Below are positions 1 through 12,417 of a stretch of DNA of 64,000 nt, in pieces. This DNA is from Bathymodiolus brooksi. Lineage: Eukaryota > Mollusca > Bivalvia > Mytilida > Modiolidae. The DNA lies in assembly GCA_963680875.1 (NCBI GenBank), contig OY804579.1, positions 34,209,804 to 34,273,803 on the forward strand, read 5' to 3'. Positions within the stretch are counted from its first letter, which is position 1, and every line of letters begins with the position of its first letter. The notes beneath the pieces were generated by a model. The model was not told the origin of the DNA and did no database searches. It saw only the letters and a program-made list of their open reading frames with translations. The translations under genes were made by a program, and so were the position numbers.

Positions 1-2003
1 TAAGAACAGAGGAGTTATTATGAGGTTGTCTTATTTTATATTGATCTCAAGTCATATTTTTAACATTATATTAGAATATTTTAACATTTTTAATCATCAT
101 ATGTACATATATAGGTTATATTTTATCTTGTCTAAATTTTTTATAAGAAAATGAAGTTATGTAGTGTAATTTTATTTTAAGTTGAAAAATTAGAGCTTGA
201 ATGTCTGACCTAGACATTGAAGTAATATTAATTAATTAATAAAGTCCATGTTAAATGAATTTAGTTAATCTTTATGAAATTGGAAAGGTGATATATGAGA
301 ATTCACACTCTAATTTTTATATCCAAATTTTAACAGAAAAATAGTCCCGGTCAAAGACACTTAATTTTTCTCTCACAAATAATGCCCCTCAAGTAATAAA
401 CAATTATATTCCTTGTTTTATAATGGAAACTAAATGGATAAAATGTTGAAAAATGGCTCTGTTTTAGTAAAAAAGGGGGAAGGGGGGTGTTGACTGACAA
501 TATTATAAATATTTTTAAGTAAAGCTCGGTTGTAAAGTGGTTGTGTGATTATAATCTTCTTCTTTTTTTGGTATGAAAAAGTGGATGATTTTTTTCCTCG
601 ATGGTATTATTATTTATTGAATGTATTTTATAAAGGGTTCCATACTTTTTTTTATTGGAGAAATATTTTATTATTTTAAGCATTTTTAATGGAAAGGTTG
701 TCAGAGGTTGAATGTCTCTATGATAGATAATGTACAGATAGAAGATTTATTTAAAAGGTTGTCACTTCTATCTCAAATTCTCTGAATCCCACACAATATT
801 AGAGTAATTCAACACAATCAGAGGTTAAAAAGTTTATATATAAATTGGAACCAGAAGACATAATTTTGTCAATGTATAAGTTTATTTTGTTGATGGCAAA
901 TTTATCTTTTACCAAAATTGAGTGTGATGGTACATTTTTATACGACCTACGACTAAGCAATGTTTACAAAGGGGAGATAATTAATTTCACTACACGTAAT
1001 TGTCCACAAAAAGGATAAAAAATATATAGATATATGACATGTTTTGTGTATTATTATCACAGTGTCAGTATTCTCCTTAAAATATTACCTACAAAAGTAA
1101 TCATAAAGTTCATATCACGATACATTGTCTTGGCAATACTCTAAAACTTGTTATTTAATCAAAACCTTTCTAGTCACCACCCATTAAGTAGGACTGATTT
1201 GTACTTTGATGCTGTATTAAATAAAGACATATTCCTTCTTCACAAAAACAGAGCATAGATGAATATTTTGTATGCAATTTATTATTTTGTTTATAGCCAA
1301 TATAATTTTTTTTACATCAGTCGAGGCCTTGTGATCATAAAGCTTTTTGAGTACAAATTTTTTTGCTCGTACTCCAAAATTGTCCAATCAGAACAAAGTA
1401 TTAATTTTGTGCAGTGTTTTTATTGGCAGAGTTTTTTTTTAAGTATGGGTATACACTCAAAAGTTTTATGATCGTAAGGCTTGAATTGCTTTGATGTAAG
1501 CAATATAATATAATAATGATTACATTATCACTGTACTGACATTATACCATTGTACATATAAAACATTACTATTTATTTACCATCCTGTATGTTCACACTG
1601 CCAAACACAGTTGTCTCCCCTCTCAGGAGACTTCAATGATCTCAGTAGAAAAGAATTTATGACTTCCGTATCTTTTCCATGGAAAAGTCTAATATCATGT
1701 TTCATCTGTATATAAATTGTTATCTAAATAAATTTAATTTTGTTTTTCTCATGGAGCAAAATTTCTAAACTGCCATGCAAGATTCTGTATTATAATTTTC
1801 TTCTTTGAAACATCAATGTTTATCGCTGAAAGACGTTTTATTTTATTTTATCTAAATTAAATGATGTTTTTAATTTTGTCCATGTATAATGTCTTAATTT
1901 ACAAGGAAGATAATTGTCATGTTGTTATGAATTCTTTTTTAGTTGTACTATTTTAACAATTTTTACCACAAAATGAAAAATTACACAATAGTTATTATAT
2001 ATA
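1..2003. other. AT-rich stretch without recognisable gene
   Basis: About 2 kb of AT-rich sequence. I see no exon-like reading frame, SINE or clear tandem array. One 70-codon open frame at 1259-1471 is rich in F, Y and I, as expected of random AT-rich DNA, and resembles no family I know. Confidence 0.6.
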
Positions 2004-2005
2004 TA

Positions 2006-3225
2006 CAGTCAAACCTGCCCTAACGGTCACCTTTGTATAGTGGTCACCTGGTCATAACGGTCACTTTCGTGTTCTCCCAGTGCATTTTACTATATATTTT
2101 AATTCGATATAGTGGTCACCTGTTCAATGTGGTCAGCGGCCACCATTTATTGGTAATTTTCAGCATAAAACCTTTGTATAACGGTAATTGTTTTTTTTAA
2201 ATAATACTGGAAGTGATTTCGGAAGATCCGTATTTTTCTCTAATGTACTAAAAATGCTGAGGTGTTACAAGTGTAACAAAGCATATTGATTAATTTAATT
2301 AACTAAATAAACAAACTCTATTTTACATTTTGTGAATAATAAATTACTTGAAGAACAGGTAATACCGGGGGTTATTTGAGATTTTTATTCACTACAATGA
2401 GAGTAGAAATTCACTCATCAAAAATATTTTGCATCGGAAAGATTGTATTACGTATCTAGTGCATCATGTCAACATCCGTAACTAGGAAAACTTTAAATTT
2501 AGACGATAAAGTGATGGCTATAAATCTGTGTGATGGTGGGAAAAGTTGTCGGGCTGTAGCCGAGGAGATGGGTGTTGGTCGCACCTAGATCATGAACATT
2601 ATAAAAAGAAAAAGTGAGATACTTGACGATTTTAAAAACAATATGCCCGGTTCAAGAAAACGTCAACGTCGTGCGACAGGAAATGAAGACATTAAATAAT
2701 TATGCTGGGATTGGTTTCAAGAAGCAACTGGCAGAAGAATAAATATTAGCGGCCCATTGATACAGGAACAAGCTCTCAAGTTTGCTAAGGACCTTGGAGT
2801 AGATCAATTCAAAGCTTCAAATGGCTGGCTACAATCTTTTTTAAAGAGACATAGCATCGTTTTTCGTACACTGTCAGGTGAAAGTGGTGATGTAAATGTC
2901 ACAATTGTATCTGAGTGGAAATCAAAATTACCAAATCTGATAAAGGATTATCATCCAAGAGATATTTATAATATGGATGAAACTGGTTTATTTAATATCA
3001 CTTTGAGATAACTTCATCAACAATAAATGTAAACAAGAGTAAGTTCAGTAACATGACCACAAGAACAAAATAACAAGCAAACATAACAGGTAATTAAAAA
3101 ATGTTTATTCACAACAAATGTACAATATCTTGTCGAAAATTCAAACCCTCCATATAAAGGTCACCTGTATATAGTGGTCATTTTGTCATTCTCCCCCAGA
3201 TGACCACTATAGACAGGTTTGACTG
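2006..3225 (+). mobile_element. Tigger/pogo-type DNA transposon, internally deleted
   Basis: The element starts with CAGTCAAACCTGCCCTAACG and ends with the inverted counterpart, whose reverse complement reads CAGTCAAACCTGTCTATAG. A TA dinucleotide lies directly outside each end (2004-2005 and 3226-3227), the target duplication expected of pogo/Tigger elements. Both ends carry repeated GGTCAC and TAGTGGTCA words over about 100 bp. Inside is a broken transposase (2466-3011). At 1.2 kb it is about half the usual length of a complete Tigger element, because most of the DDE catalytic domain is missing. It is a dead copy. Confidence 0.9.
2466..3011 (+). pseudogene. Tigger/pogo transposase remnant (DNA-binding part)
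   Basis: Reading from the ATG at 2466 gives MSTSVTRKTLNLDDKVMAIN, then the helix-turn-helix stretch GKSCRAVAEEMGVGRT typical of the CENP-B/pogo N-terminal DNA-binding domain. Two in-frame stops interrupt it: TAG at 2586 and TAA at 2697. Beyond the second stop the same frame runs to 3011, with a second HTH region of CENP-B/Tc5 type (KFAKDLGVDQFKASNGWLQS, then FLKRHSIVFR). It then reaches the first catalytic block of the DDE domain, IYNMDETGLF, whose D is the first metal-binding aspartate. Seven codons after that D the frame ends and the rest of the DDE domain is absent; the deletion joins almost directly to the 3' end of the element. The remaining acidic residues are lost, so it cannot be active. 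Confidence 0.88.
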
Positions 3226-3512
3226 TAATGATATTTTATAGTTTATTCTGAAAAAGGTACATCTCTGTCATAACATTTTGTCATGATAGTAAAGCTTTTA
3301 TATTTGATCAGACTCCCCTGGTTTTCTATGGTATGTTTGTAACCAAGTTCAAAAATAAATCTGTTTTAAAATATTATCCACTCTTTTTTTGAGAAGAGGA
3401 ACTTAAATATGTAGGCCTTCAGAACTTTGACCTCAGATACTGATTTAAATCATTATTGATTGGTCCAGCAAATGTCAAGGTTGTACATTTATTTAGTTTT
3501 TCCTATTTAAAG

Positions 3513-3788
3513 CAGGGCCCGGGTGGCTCAATGAGTTAGGTAGTTGGATTACCTAACAACTCATACAAGCCTATCACCAATACGGCATGGGTTCACACCC
3601 GGTTTGGAAATTACAAAAAAGGGTGCACTCGACTCGCAGTCACAAGTAATAAAGCTTACCAGTTGCTTGCCCATGGTCGGTGGTTCTCTCCGGATACTCC
3701 GGCTTCTTCCACCACTAAAACTGGTCGCCATGATATAGCTGAAATATTGCTGAAGGTGGCGTTAAACACCAAAAATCAAATCATCAAA
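3513..3788 (+). mobile_element. tRNA-derived SINE
   Basis: The head has pol III promoter-like boxes: GTGGCTCAATGAGTTAGG resembles box A and GGGTTCACACCC resembles box B. The body ends in the mollusc-type tail GATATAGCTGAAATATTGCT followed by GGCGTTAAACACC and a short CAAAT-rich end. The length of about 275 bp suits a full SINE. The head differs from that of the SINEs at 14.9 and 15.5 kb, so at least two tRNA heads share one tail family here. Confidence 0.8.
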
Positions 3789-4039
3789 TCCTATTTACAC
3801 CATTTCAATTTCTATTGGAGCATTAACTGTATATTCATTGAATAATCAAATTATGTATTAGATTTTATAGAAAAAAAATAGCAGATTTTTTTTTGCATAT
3901 TTAAGTACATTTTGAGGGGGTATTTTTCAGTTTTTATAGAAAAAAGTAGCAGACATTTGTTGTTTTTTATTATTTTTTTTTATGCATATTTATGGAGTTT
4001 TATGTATTTTTTTTTAGGATAAAAAGTCTTTTGGATGTC

Positions 4040-4704
4040 ATTTCTTCTTCTTCTTTTATTCAACATTTGAAGAACACTTCTTCTTTTATTTAACATTTGA
4101 AGAACACTTTTCTTCTTTTATTCAACATTTGAAGAACACTTTTCTTCTTTTATTTAACATTTGAAGAACACTTTTCTTCTATTATTCAACATTTGAAGAA
4201 CACTTTTCTTCTTTTATTCAACATTTGATGAACACTTTTCTTCTTTTATTTAACATTTGAAGAACACTTTTCTTCTTTTATTTAACATTTGAAGAACACT
4301 TTTCTTCTTTTATTCAACATTTGAAAAACACTTTTCTTCTTTTATTCAACATTTGAAGAACACTTTTCTTCTTTTATTTAACATTTGAAGAACACTTTTC
4401 TTCTTTTATTTAACATTTGAAGAACACTTTTATTCAACATTTGAAAAACACTTTTCTTCTTTTATTCAACATTTGAAGAACACTTTTCTTTTATTTAACA
4501 TTTGAAGAACACTTTTCTTCTTTTATTTAACATTTGAAGAACACTTTTATTTAACATTTGAAGAACACTTTTCTTCTTTTATTTAACATTTGAAGAACAC
4601 TTTTCTTCTTTAATTTAACATTTGAAGAACACTTTTCTTTTTTTTATTCAACATTTGAAGAACACTTTTCTCTTTTTATTCAACATTTGAAAAACACTTT
4701 TCTT
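4040..4704. repeat. 32-33 bp tandem repeat array
   Basis: About 20 copies of a unit built on TTTATTCAACATTTGAAGAA followed by CACTTTTCTTC. Copies differ by C/T in ATTYAAC and by occasional shortened units that lack the CTTCTTT segment. No coding content. The array stops sharply at about 4704. Confidence 0.9.
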
Positions 4705-4705
4705 T

Positions 4706-5246
4706 ACAATTGCATTGCAGACTTTCAATAGCCTTTCAAACAGTGTCTTTACAAATGAATAAATTCAGTGTTCTGGGACATTACCTTATTTGTACATAAT
4801 ATTTATTTAAGCCAATCAATGCACTCATTCAATTTTCAGATTTACTATAAAGTATACATTGTATTTGTTTATGTTTGAAGTAACTAACAGTGCTTGGTAT
4901 TTTTTGTTGTTGTTGATTTTATGTTATATTATTTTTGTACATATCGATCATTTAGCATTTTACCCCCCTATGAATATTTTACTTCCTTGCTCTAAAATCT
5001 TACGTAACATTTATTAAGGTATCTTTTTATATGTGGATATTGGTGGTTTGTTACCCATTTTTTTAAGAGGTATTTAGACATATCATAAATATTTGCCATA
5101 CTTTACCCAAATGATGAGGTAAAATGTTATTTTTTTAAATGGTTTTTAGACATATCATAAATATTTACCTTACTTTACCCAAATGATGAGGTACAATGTT
5201 ATGGTCAGTGTGGTTGCTCAAAATAATGGAATACAAATATTTAAGG
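4706..5246. other. Non-coding stretch with a local direct duplication
   Basis: No gene seen. Around 5068-5205 a segment of about 70 bp occurs twice in a row, both copies carrying the words AGACATATCATAAATATTT and CTTTACCCAAATGATGAGGT with a few differences. Confidence 0.5.
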
Positions 5247-5393
5247 ATTGATCTCAATTTTTTTTTCGGTTCATGAAGAAATAAACTAAAAAATGTGGTA
5301 CACACTGGGTAACCTGCGAAGCGGGTTACGCAAGGGTGTGTACCACATTTTTGAGTTTATTTCGAATACACCGAACAAAAAATTGTGATCAAT
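5247..5393. mobile_element. Hairpin (foldback) MITE
   Basis: A long, nearly perfect inverted repeat. The left arm contains AAATAAACTAAAAAATGTGG then TACACAC; the right arm contains GTGTGTACCACATTTTTGAG then TTTATTTCG. The outer ends are ATTGATCTCAATTTTTT and AAAAATTGTGATCAAT. The centre holds a second, GC-richer hairpin, GTAACCTGCGAAGCGGGTTAC. No coding capacity. Confidence 0.75.
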
Positions 5394-6759
5394 AAATTAA
5401 TTCCTAATCAATTTTTTTTCTTGTCCTAAAAATATTTTGTCGGATAATAATTGCTTAAAAAGAATTAAAATTAAAAAATTTCCCAATTGAGACCCCAACA
5501 TGTGACTTCCGGTTTAAAATTTTGTCTATGGAAAATAACATCAATTTTTTATCCAATCAAAATCTCTTAAACACATCAGATTAATTTATATACTATTATT
5601 GATTTTTGTTGTTGCAAGAATGGATTTCATAGAGCAATATCACATTGAAGGTCAAGCCTGTGATGTGAGATGTGATGAGAATTCCATTTCCAGTAAAATT
5701 TATCAACAATAGTATATTTATCAAGAATTTGTTAAAGTGATGTTAGTGGCATCAATATAATGTCACCGAAATACACAATAGAAATCAACGATAATATTTC
5801 ATATCACGCTTGTGCTTGATAATGTAAAGATCAAAGGGGAAATATACAAATCATTAATAAGCCTTGTTTTTACAAATGAATACATTAACATGCTTTTTAT
5901 TTTGTCAATAGAATATTACTCCACATTTAACACTTCTGTACAGTAGTTTTAAAAGGTTTTAAGATAAGGTATCTTGGACTCAATGAAAGGTTCAGTTTTT
6001 AAATATTACCCATAATTCTCTAGAGAATAAAACAGATACATTTATTTACATTATGTCTTTGAATTCAGACATTCTAGACTGCAATAATCAGCAAGTTTTA
6101 AAAGAAATTTATCATTTTATGAAAATTGTGAGATCTCTGTAAAGATTGTCTATAAAAATATTCAGCTCTCTTCAGTAATATGTGGATATATTTTATCTTA
6201 ACAAACATGACATGAAGTCAAATGTGACTTGTCCTTGCTGCATGTTGATTATCGACATCTGTTCAGAAAGCTATAAATTATAAAAAGAATACATTAAATC
6301 TTACAAACAGAATATTTTTTTTCTTTCAAGTGGAAAACCAAGATTGCCATTTCTACTAGACATAGTTTAACATGGAACAAAATCGAAATAATGTGAAAAG
6401 GCTTTCACATGACGGAACATTGGACTGTCAATGTAAAAATTTCTCAGAAATTATCAGAAATCTTAGGTGACAGCCTTTGACGGTAACTTTTGGTGTAAAA
6501 AAAAATTCCTAGGTACAGCTTATCTGATTTTTATTAGTGATCCAATAGTAATTATTGAGAAGATAGTTCTTTTTTTATTATTTTTTTTTTTCATATAAAA
6601 ATCAGCCAGTTTATAACAGATGAGCTGACACCCAAGTGAGCCTCTGGTTCCTTTTTTGATATTAGATCAAGATATTGTAATTCAGAAAAGAAATTTCAGA
6701 ATATAAATATGTTTTTAGTCATAACCACATTTCATAAATTGGTCATATGGTCAAAACAA
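5394..6759. other. Non-coding stretch
   Basis: AT-rich sequence in which I find no exon, SINE or array. Confidence 0.5.
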
Positions 6760-7150
6760 ATATATACTACACATGTCATAAAAGTCTTGAGGTCAAACTC
6801 ATAGTCATACAGCACAGGTCACAATAGGTCACAAGGTCAAAAACTTAGCAATGCAACATGTCAGAATATGTGGCAAAAGTCAAAAGCATATCCATACTAC
6901 ACAAGTTAAAAACATAGCCATACTACACATGTCACAAAACATTGCAAGATCAAACCCAGTCATACTACACATGTCAAAATACATCACCTGATCAAAACCA
7001 TACACACAGTACACATGTGACAATGCATCACATGATCAAAACCATACACATACTACACATGACAAATTACATCATAAGATCAAACCCATAGTCACAAAAC
7101 ATCCCATGATCAAACCCATAGTCATACTACATATGTCACAATATACTACA
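6760..7150. repeat. Degenerate tandem repeat, about 40 bp
   Basis: The words CATACTACACATGTCA and GATCAAAACCATA/GATCAAACCCATA recur at roughly 40-bp intervals with many substitutions and length changes. This looks like an old, decayed minisatellite. Confidence 0.55.
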
Positions 7151-7674
7151 CATGTTGCATTCCATACAATATTTGATTAAAATTGTTATATTTAAGTCAC
7201 ACATTTTCTTCAGTCTTTGTTGGTGCTCTATTGTTATTTCTTGGAGTGTATATGATTCAATTGTGTAAAATTGCTATCTAATAGCAAAATAATAATGTAC
7301 ATAAACAAAAATTAATATTATAAAAGTTAATTGTTGTTTTTGTTAGTTACCAAGTCAAACAATTATATGACGGGGGCAGGGTTGGAGTTATCACTATCCT
7401 TTCACTAATGAGGTACAGGTTTGCACCAGACCAATGAGAGGTTTCAGACTCTACTTGTTGCCATTGGAGATCCAATTAGCAAAAGGTGAAGTATTGTTAT
7501 TCCATAAACCAGATCAACCGTGCCACATGTCTGTGTCTGTCCCAATCCAGGACCTGGATTTCCAATGTCTTATGTCATGGTCTTTTTTGTGTTCAATGAT
7601 TTACAGTGAGATTTGGTTGTTGATATTTGTGGAATTGTTGAACATCACTGTTTAAACTTAAATTAGAAAGTTGA

Positions 7675-7795
7675 ATGGGTACTTGACAATGCTGGAGGTT
7701 TTCTCTGAAACCTCATCTTCTACCACTTAATTCAACCTGATCACCATGTGATAGCTGAAATAATAGCTGAAAGTACAGCCAATCCAACTGTTATT
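7675..7795 (+). mobile_element. Decayed SINE 3' half
   Basis: The order of words matches the 3' half of the SINE at 3513-3788: GGAGGTTTTCTCTG, then TCTTCTACCACTTAA, then TGATCACCATGTGATAGCTG and GAAAGTACAGCCAA. It is heavily mutated and the head is not recognisable. Confidence 0.5.
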
Positions 7796-8196
7796 TGTTT
7801 CCTCACATATGCACTACTCTGTATTGTTATGATTACATGTTGTTGTACATCAACATTTTCAGTTATCCTAGACACTAGAACTTTAAATGACCTTTCTACC
7901 AGAACTTTTTAGAAATCTTCATGATATATATAAACAAATTATTTTGAAAGCGTAAAAATCATATTTGAAATATAATCAAAATATCTGGTTTTTGTGCAAC
8001 ATATTAAGTAAAAACAAATAACCTTTACAGGTTGAATGATTGATTTTTGCTTATAATTAGCCCCCATCGAGCAGTATTTCAGCTATTTTCAGGTCTAGTA
8101 CAAGCTCTATAATAGAAAAAAAACTATATAGAAGGAGGAAATGGATGTGTCAACAAGGTCAACTTTTGACTTTTGACTGCCTCTGAATAGAGTTTG

Positions 8197-8350
8197 GTAG
8201 GGACCAACAATTTAGTGTTTTGTAGGGACCAACAATTTAGTGTTTTGTAGGGACCAACAATTTAGTGTTTTGTAGGGACCAACAATTTAGTGTTTGGTAG
8301 GGACCAACAATTTAGTGTTTTGTAGGGACCAACAATTTAGTGTTTTGTAG
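8197..8350. repeat. 25-bp tandem repeat, six copies
   Basis: Six nearly identical copies of TAGGGACCAACAATTTAGTG plus TTTTG; one copy has TTTGG. The edges are sharp. Confidence 0.9.
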
Positions 8351-8802
8351 GGGTTGTTATCCGTCTACTCTTTCGAAATCTACAAAAGATGTCTAGCATG
8401 CAAGGAGTGTAGCACTCTCCAAACACGTTACCCACCATAGTCTACTGCCAGACTTTCCGTATTATAACCTAACAGCCATCCCCTGTCTATGGGTTTGAGC
8501 ACTGGGAACCTTCACCAGTACTCAGAGCTTTGTATAATATGAAGGTTGCTGGATTATTTGTTTGGGTTTACTCTAAGTGAAAGCTTCATATTCTATGTCA
8601 TGGCTGGTCTTTATGTAGAAGGTCAGATAATATCTACAAGTTCTGCTTTGTGTTGTATTAGGAGTAAATATTACAATTATTTATAAAATAATGTAATAAG
8701 TTAGGTTCTATGGACAGTGTTATTGTTTTTATCTGTTTACAATGGATATGAAAATGAGCTGCATAGTACGTTCTCAAAAACACTGACACAGAAACATGTA
8801 TA

Positions 8803-8966
8803 GTCAAATCTGACAGGGCACCTCTATATACAAATCAATGTCTATAAAGGGCAGCCTCATTTCCCCCATTAATGAACTGTACGTATAATTTTAACCATAA
8901 AGGGAAACTGCTCATAAAGAGCATATTTTCAGGTTCCCTTGAATGCTTTATATACAGGTTTTATTG
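8803..8966. mobile_element. Degraded pogo-type MITE
   Basis: It begins AGTCAAATCTGACAGGG next to TA and ends ACAGGTTTTATTG next to TA. This matches the CAGTCAAACCTG terminal repeat of the Tigger element at 2.0-3.2 kb with a few substitutions. The inside has opposed AAAGGGAAACTGCTC and GGTTCCCTTGAA words. No coding capacity. Confidence 0.55.
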
Positions 8967-9085
8967 TATATAAAGAACCATCTATCAGAAAATACCTTGC
9001 ATTGTATGTAAAAAGGGAAACAACTCCAACAAGTTAAGCTTAGCAAATTAAGTCTGTTTCACTAAATTGAAAGCGAGCTCCTTTA

Positions 9086-11712
9086 TTAGTTCACCTGGAC
9101 CAACCAAAGGTCCATGTGAACTATTGCCATCACTTGGCGTCCGTCGTCTGTCGTCTGTCGTCTGTCGTCTGTAGTCTGTCGTCTGTCGTCTGTCGTCTGT
9201 AAACTTTTCACATTTCAAGCTTCTTCTCCGAAACCACTTGGCCGATTGGAACCGAACTTAGCAGGAATGTTCCTTGGATGGTCCTCTACAAAGTTACTGT
9301 TTTTCGTTCCAGTCGGATATTCAATATGGCTGCCAGGGCCAATAATATGCTCTGATTGGCTGAAATTTCAAAGATCTTCTTCTCTGAAACTAATGAACTG
9401 ACTGAACCCAAACTGTAAAGGAATGATCATTGGAATGTCCTTTACCAAGTTACTGTTTTTTATGCCGATCGGAAATCCAAGATGGCCGCCATCGCAGGAC
9501 ATAGATTAACATTGGACCCTATGGGAAAATGTTCAAATGCCTTCTTCTCAGAAACTACAAATATGATTAAAGCCAAACTGTACATGAATGTTCATTGGAT
9601 GGTCCTCTACAATCTTAAGGTTTTTTGTTCCGATATGAAATTCAAAATGGCGGCTACGGCAGGACTTAGTTTAACATAGGACCCTATGGGAAAAATGTTT
9701 CAAAATGCTTCTTCTCTGAAACCACTTGGACAGTTGAAACCAAACTGCCTAGGAATGATCATTGGAAGGTCCTCTACAAATTTTCTGTTTTTTATGCCGG
9801 TCGGAAATCCAAGATGGCCGCCACCGCAGGACATAGATTAACATTGGACCCTATGGGAAAATGTTCAAATGCCTTCTTCTCAGAAACTACAAATATTATT
9901 AAAGCCAAACTGTACATGAATGTTCATTGGATGGTCCTCTACAATCTTAAGGTTTTTTGTTCCGATATGAAATTCAAAATGGCGGCTACGGCAGGACTTA
10001 GTTTAACATTGGACCCTATGGGAAAAATGTTTCAAAATGCTTCTTCTCTGAAACCACTTGGACAGTTGAAACCAAACTGCCCAGGAATGATCATTGGAAG
10101 GTCCTCTACAAATTTTCTGTCTTTTATGCCGGTCGGAAATCCAAGATGGCCGCCACCGCAGGACGTAGATTAATATTGGACCCTATGGGAAAATATTCAA
10201 ATGCCTTCTACTCAGAAACTACAAATATGATTAAAGCCAAACTGTACATGAATGTTCATTAGATGGTCCTCTACAAACTTTACGTTTTTTGTTCCGGTAT
10301 GAAATTCAAAATGGCGGCTACGGCAGGACTTAGTTTAACATTGAACCCTATGGGAAAAATGTTTCAAAACGCTTCTTCTCTGAAACCACTTGGATAATTG
10401 AAACCAAACTGCCTAGGAATGATCATTGGAAGGTCCTCTAGAAATTCTATGTTTTTTTATGCCGATCGGAAATCCAAGATGGCCGCCACCGCAATACATA
10501 GATTAACATTGGACCCTATGGGAAAATGTTCAAATGCCTTCTTCTCAGAAACTACAAATATGATTAAAGCCAAACTGTACATGAATGTTCATTGGATGGT
10601 CCTCTACAAACTTTACGTTTTTTGTTCCGATAAGAAATTCAAAATGGCGGCTACGGCAGGACTTAGTTTAACATTGGACCCTATGGGAAAAATGTTTCAA
10701 AACGCTTCTTCTCTGAAACCACTTGGATAATTGAAACCAAACTGCCCAGGAATGATCATTGGAAGGTCCTCTACAAGGTGTGTGTTTTTTATGCCGATCG
10801 GAAATCCAAGATGGCCACCACCGCAGGACATAGATTAACATTGGACCCTATGGGAAAATGTTCAAATGCCTTCTTCTCAGAAACTACAAATATGATTAAA
10901 GCCAAACTGTACACGAATGTTCATTGAATGGTCCTCTACAAAATATACGTTTTTTATTCTGATATGAAATTCAAAATGGCGGCTACGGCAGGACTTAGTT
11001 TAACATTGGACCCTATGGGAAAAATGTTTCAAAATGCTTCTTCTCTGAAACCACTTGGACAGTTGAAACCAAACTGCCCAGGAATGATCATTGGAAGGTC
11101 CTCTACAAATTTTCTGTTTTTTATGCCGGTCGGAAATCCAAGATGGCCGCCACCGCAGGACATAGATTAACATTGGACCCTATGGGAAAATGTTCAAATG
11201 CCTTCTTCTCAGAAACTACAAATATTATTAAAGCCAAACTGTACATGAATGTTCATTGGATGGTCCTCTACAATCTTAAGGTTTTTTGTTCCGATATGAA
11301 ATTCAAAATGGCGGCTACGGCAGGACTTAGTTTAACATTGGACCCTATGGGAAAATGTTTCAAAATGCTTCTTCTCTGAAACCACTTGGACAGTTGAAAC
11401 CAAACTGCCCAGGAATGATCATTGGAAGGTCCTCTGTTTTTTATGCCGATCGGAAATCCAAGATGGCTGCCACCACAGGTCATAGTATTAACACAGAACC
11501 ATATGGGGAAAATACAGAAATATATTCTTCTCTGAAGCTATTGCACTGATTGAACCTAAACTGTGCATCAATCATTGGAAGGTCCTTTACAAACTTTGTG
11601 TTTTTTATGTTGATCGTAATTCCAAGATGACGCAGGACATAGTTTTTACATAGGACCAATTGTTTTTTTTTATTACCAGGTGAACGATACAGGCTCTTGA
11701 GAGCCTCTGGTT
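9086..11712 (+). mobile_element. TTAGYTCACCTG repeat element with 332-bp internal modules
   Basis: The left end reads TTAGTTCACCTGGACCAA, then a short hairpin AAGGTCCATGTGAACT, ATTGCCATCACTTGGCGTCC, and a run of CGTCTGT repeats. The right end is CCAGGTGAACGATACAGGCT followed by a GAGCCTCT motif. Between them a module of about 332 bp repeats about seven times. Landmarks are ATAGATTAACATTGGACCCT at 9501, 9833, about 10165, 10498 and onward; each module has two half-modules carrying CAAGATGGCCGCCA or CAAAATGGCGGCTA. Open frames of up to 119 codons inside are an effect of the repetition. The same family occurs inverted at 53849-56929. It is a recurrent mollusc repeat whose transposition mechanism I cannot name. 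Confidence 0.8.
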
Positions 11713-12010
11713 CATACACAATTATCATTATGGTTTTGCATGTAATTTAACATTCAATGTGCGGAACAGAATAAAAGACCCGAGCCATCAATGTATGCAT
11801 GTTCCCTGTATTTACTTGTACAAATCTCTGTCTGGTCTGCTTTGAACGCTGTTGTTTTGCATGGATAGATTGAAAGATGGTTTTTGAACTACATGTATTC
11901 CCTTTCTGTATTAAACTTTTAATAGTATACAATTCTATTACCAGGCAATATTTTCTACAACGTTAAATGGTGTTTTATTGAATGATAAGACAATAAAACT
12001 TAATGTTCAC

Positions 12011-12016
12011 TTTATT
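12011..12016 (-). promoter_or_regulatory. Candidate polyadenylation signal, distal TPPP end
   Basis: AATAAA on the minus strand, 63 nt beyond the stop codon of the distal last exon. Confidence 0.5.
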
Positions 12017-12078
12017 AAAATGTACAAAATAAATGTACGATAAAAATCCCTGATTCCACGGATAATAAATAGTTTGTG

Positions 12079-12258
12079 TCACTTTTCTTCAAATGTTCCA
12101 TCTCCTTTATATCCAGTGACATACCCCTTGTCATCCTGGCGGTACTCTCTTCCGTCTATACCCTTCCCCTTGCCACTGTCATCAAACCTCTCCTTATGAG
12201 CCCCGGTATATTTAGCGGTATCGGTCAATCCACCCACATTACCCGTCTTCGATGTTTT
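12079..12258 (-). CDS. TPPP/p25-alpha, distal alternative last exon (3b)
   Basis: This exon encodes 59 residues and a TGA stop: the C-terminal block of the tubulin polymerization-promoting (p25-alpha) family. It begins after a good acceptor (ATTTATTGCAG) with [20 protein letters not shown]. The family signature follows: [13 protein letters not shown], a glycine-spaced GxGxGxxGR motif that has been proposed to bind nucleotide (seen as GKGKGIDGR), then a tail ending GTFEEK. The acceptor leaves phase 0, matching the phase-0 donor of the middle exon at 22430, about 10.2 kb upstream in transcript direction. It codes the same part of the protein as the exon at 18369-18551, so the two must be used alternatively. 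Family members bind tubulin and stabilise or bundle microtubules. An open frame continues upstream to a TTG at 12264, but the acceptor fixes the start. An alternative is a silent duplicated exon, but its frame is intact and its core conserved. Confidence 0.88.
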   Translation of the reverse strand, partial: KTSKTGNVGGLTDTAKYTGAHKERFDDSGKGKGIDGREYRQDDKGYVTGYKGDGTFEEK

Positions 12259-12417
12259 CTGCAATAAATAATGTTTTAATTAAACTTTATTCCAATCTTT
12301 GCTAATGCAATTTCAAATACCTTTCTTTCTCCTATATTTACCGGAATGTCGAAATTGGATTGCTACGAAATTGCGTTCCTCTTCTATTTATAGACCTAAA
12401 TGTGATATAGTCATTTC

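Noticed and set aside
9482..11379. Repeated frames with MAATAGHRLTLDPMGKCSNAF
   Set aside because: They follow the 332-bp module of the TTAGYTCACCTG element; similar phrases arise in any copy of the repeat, and frames break between modules.
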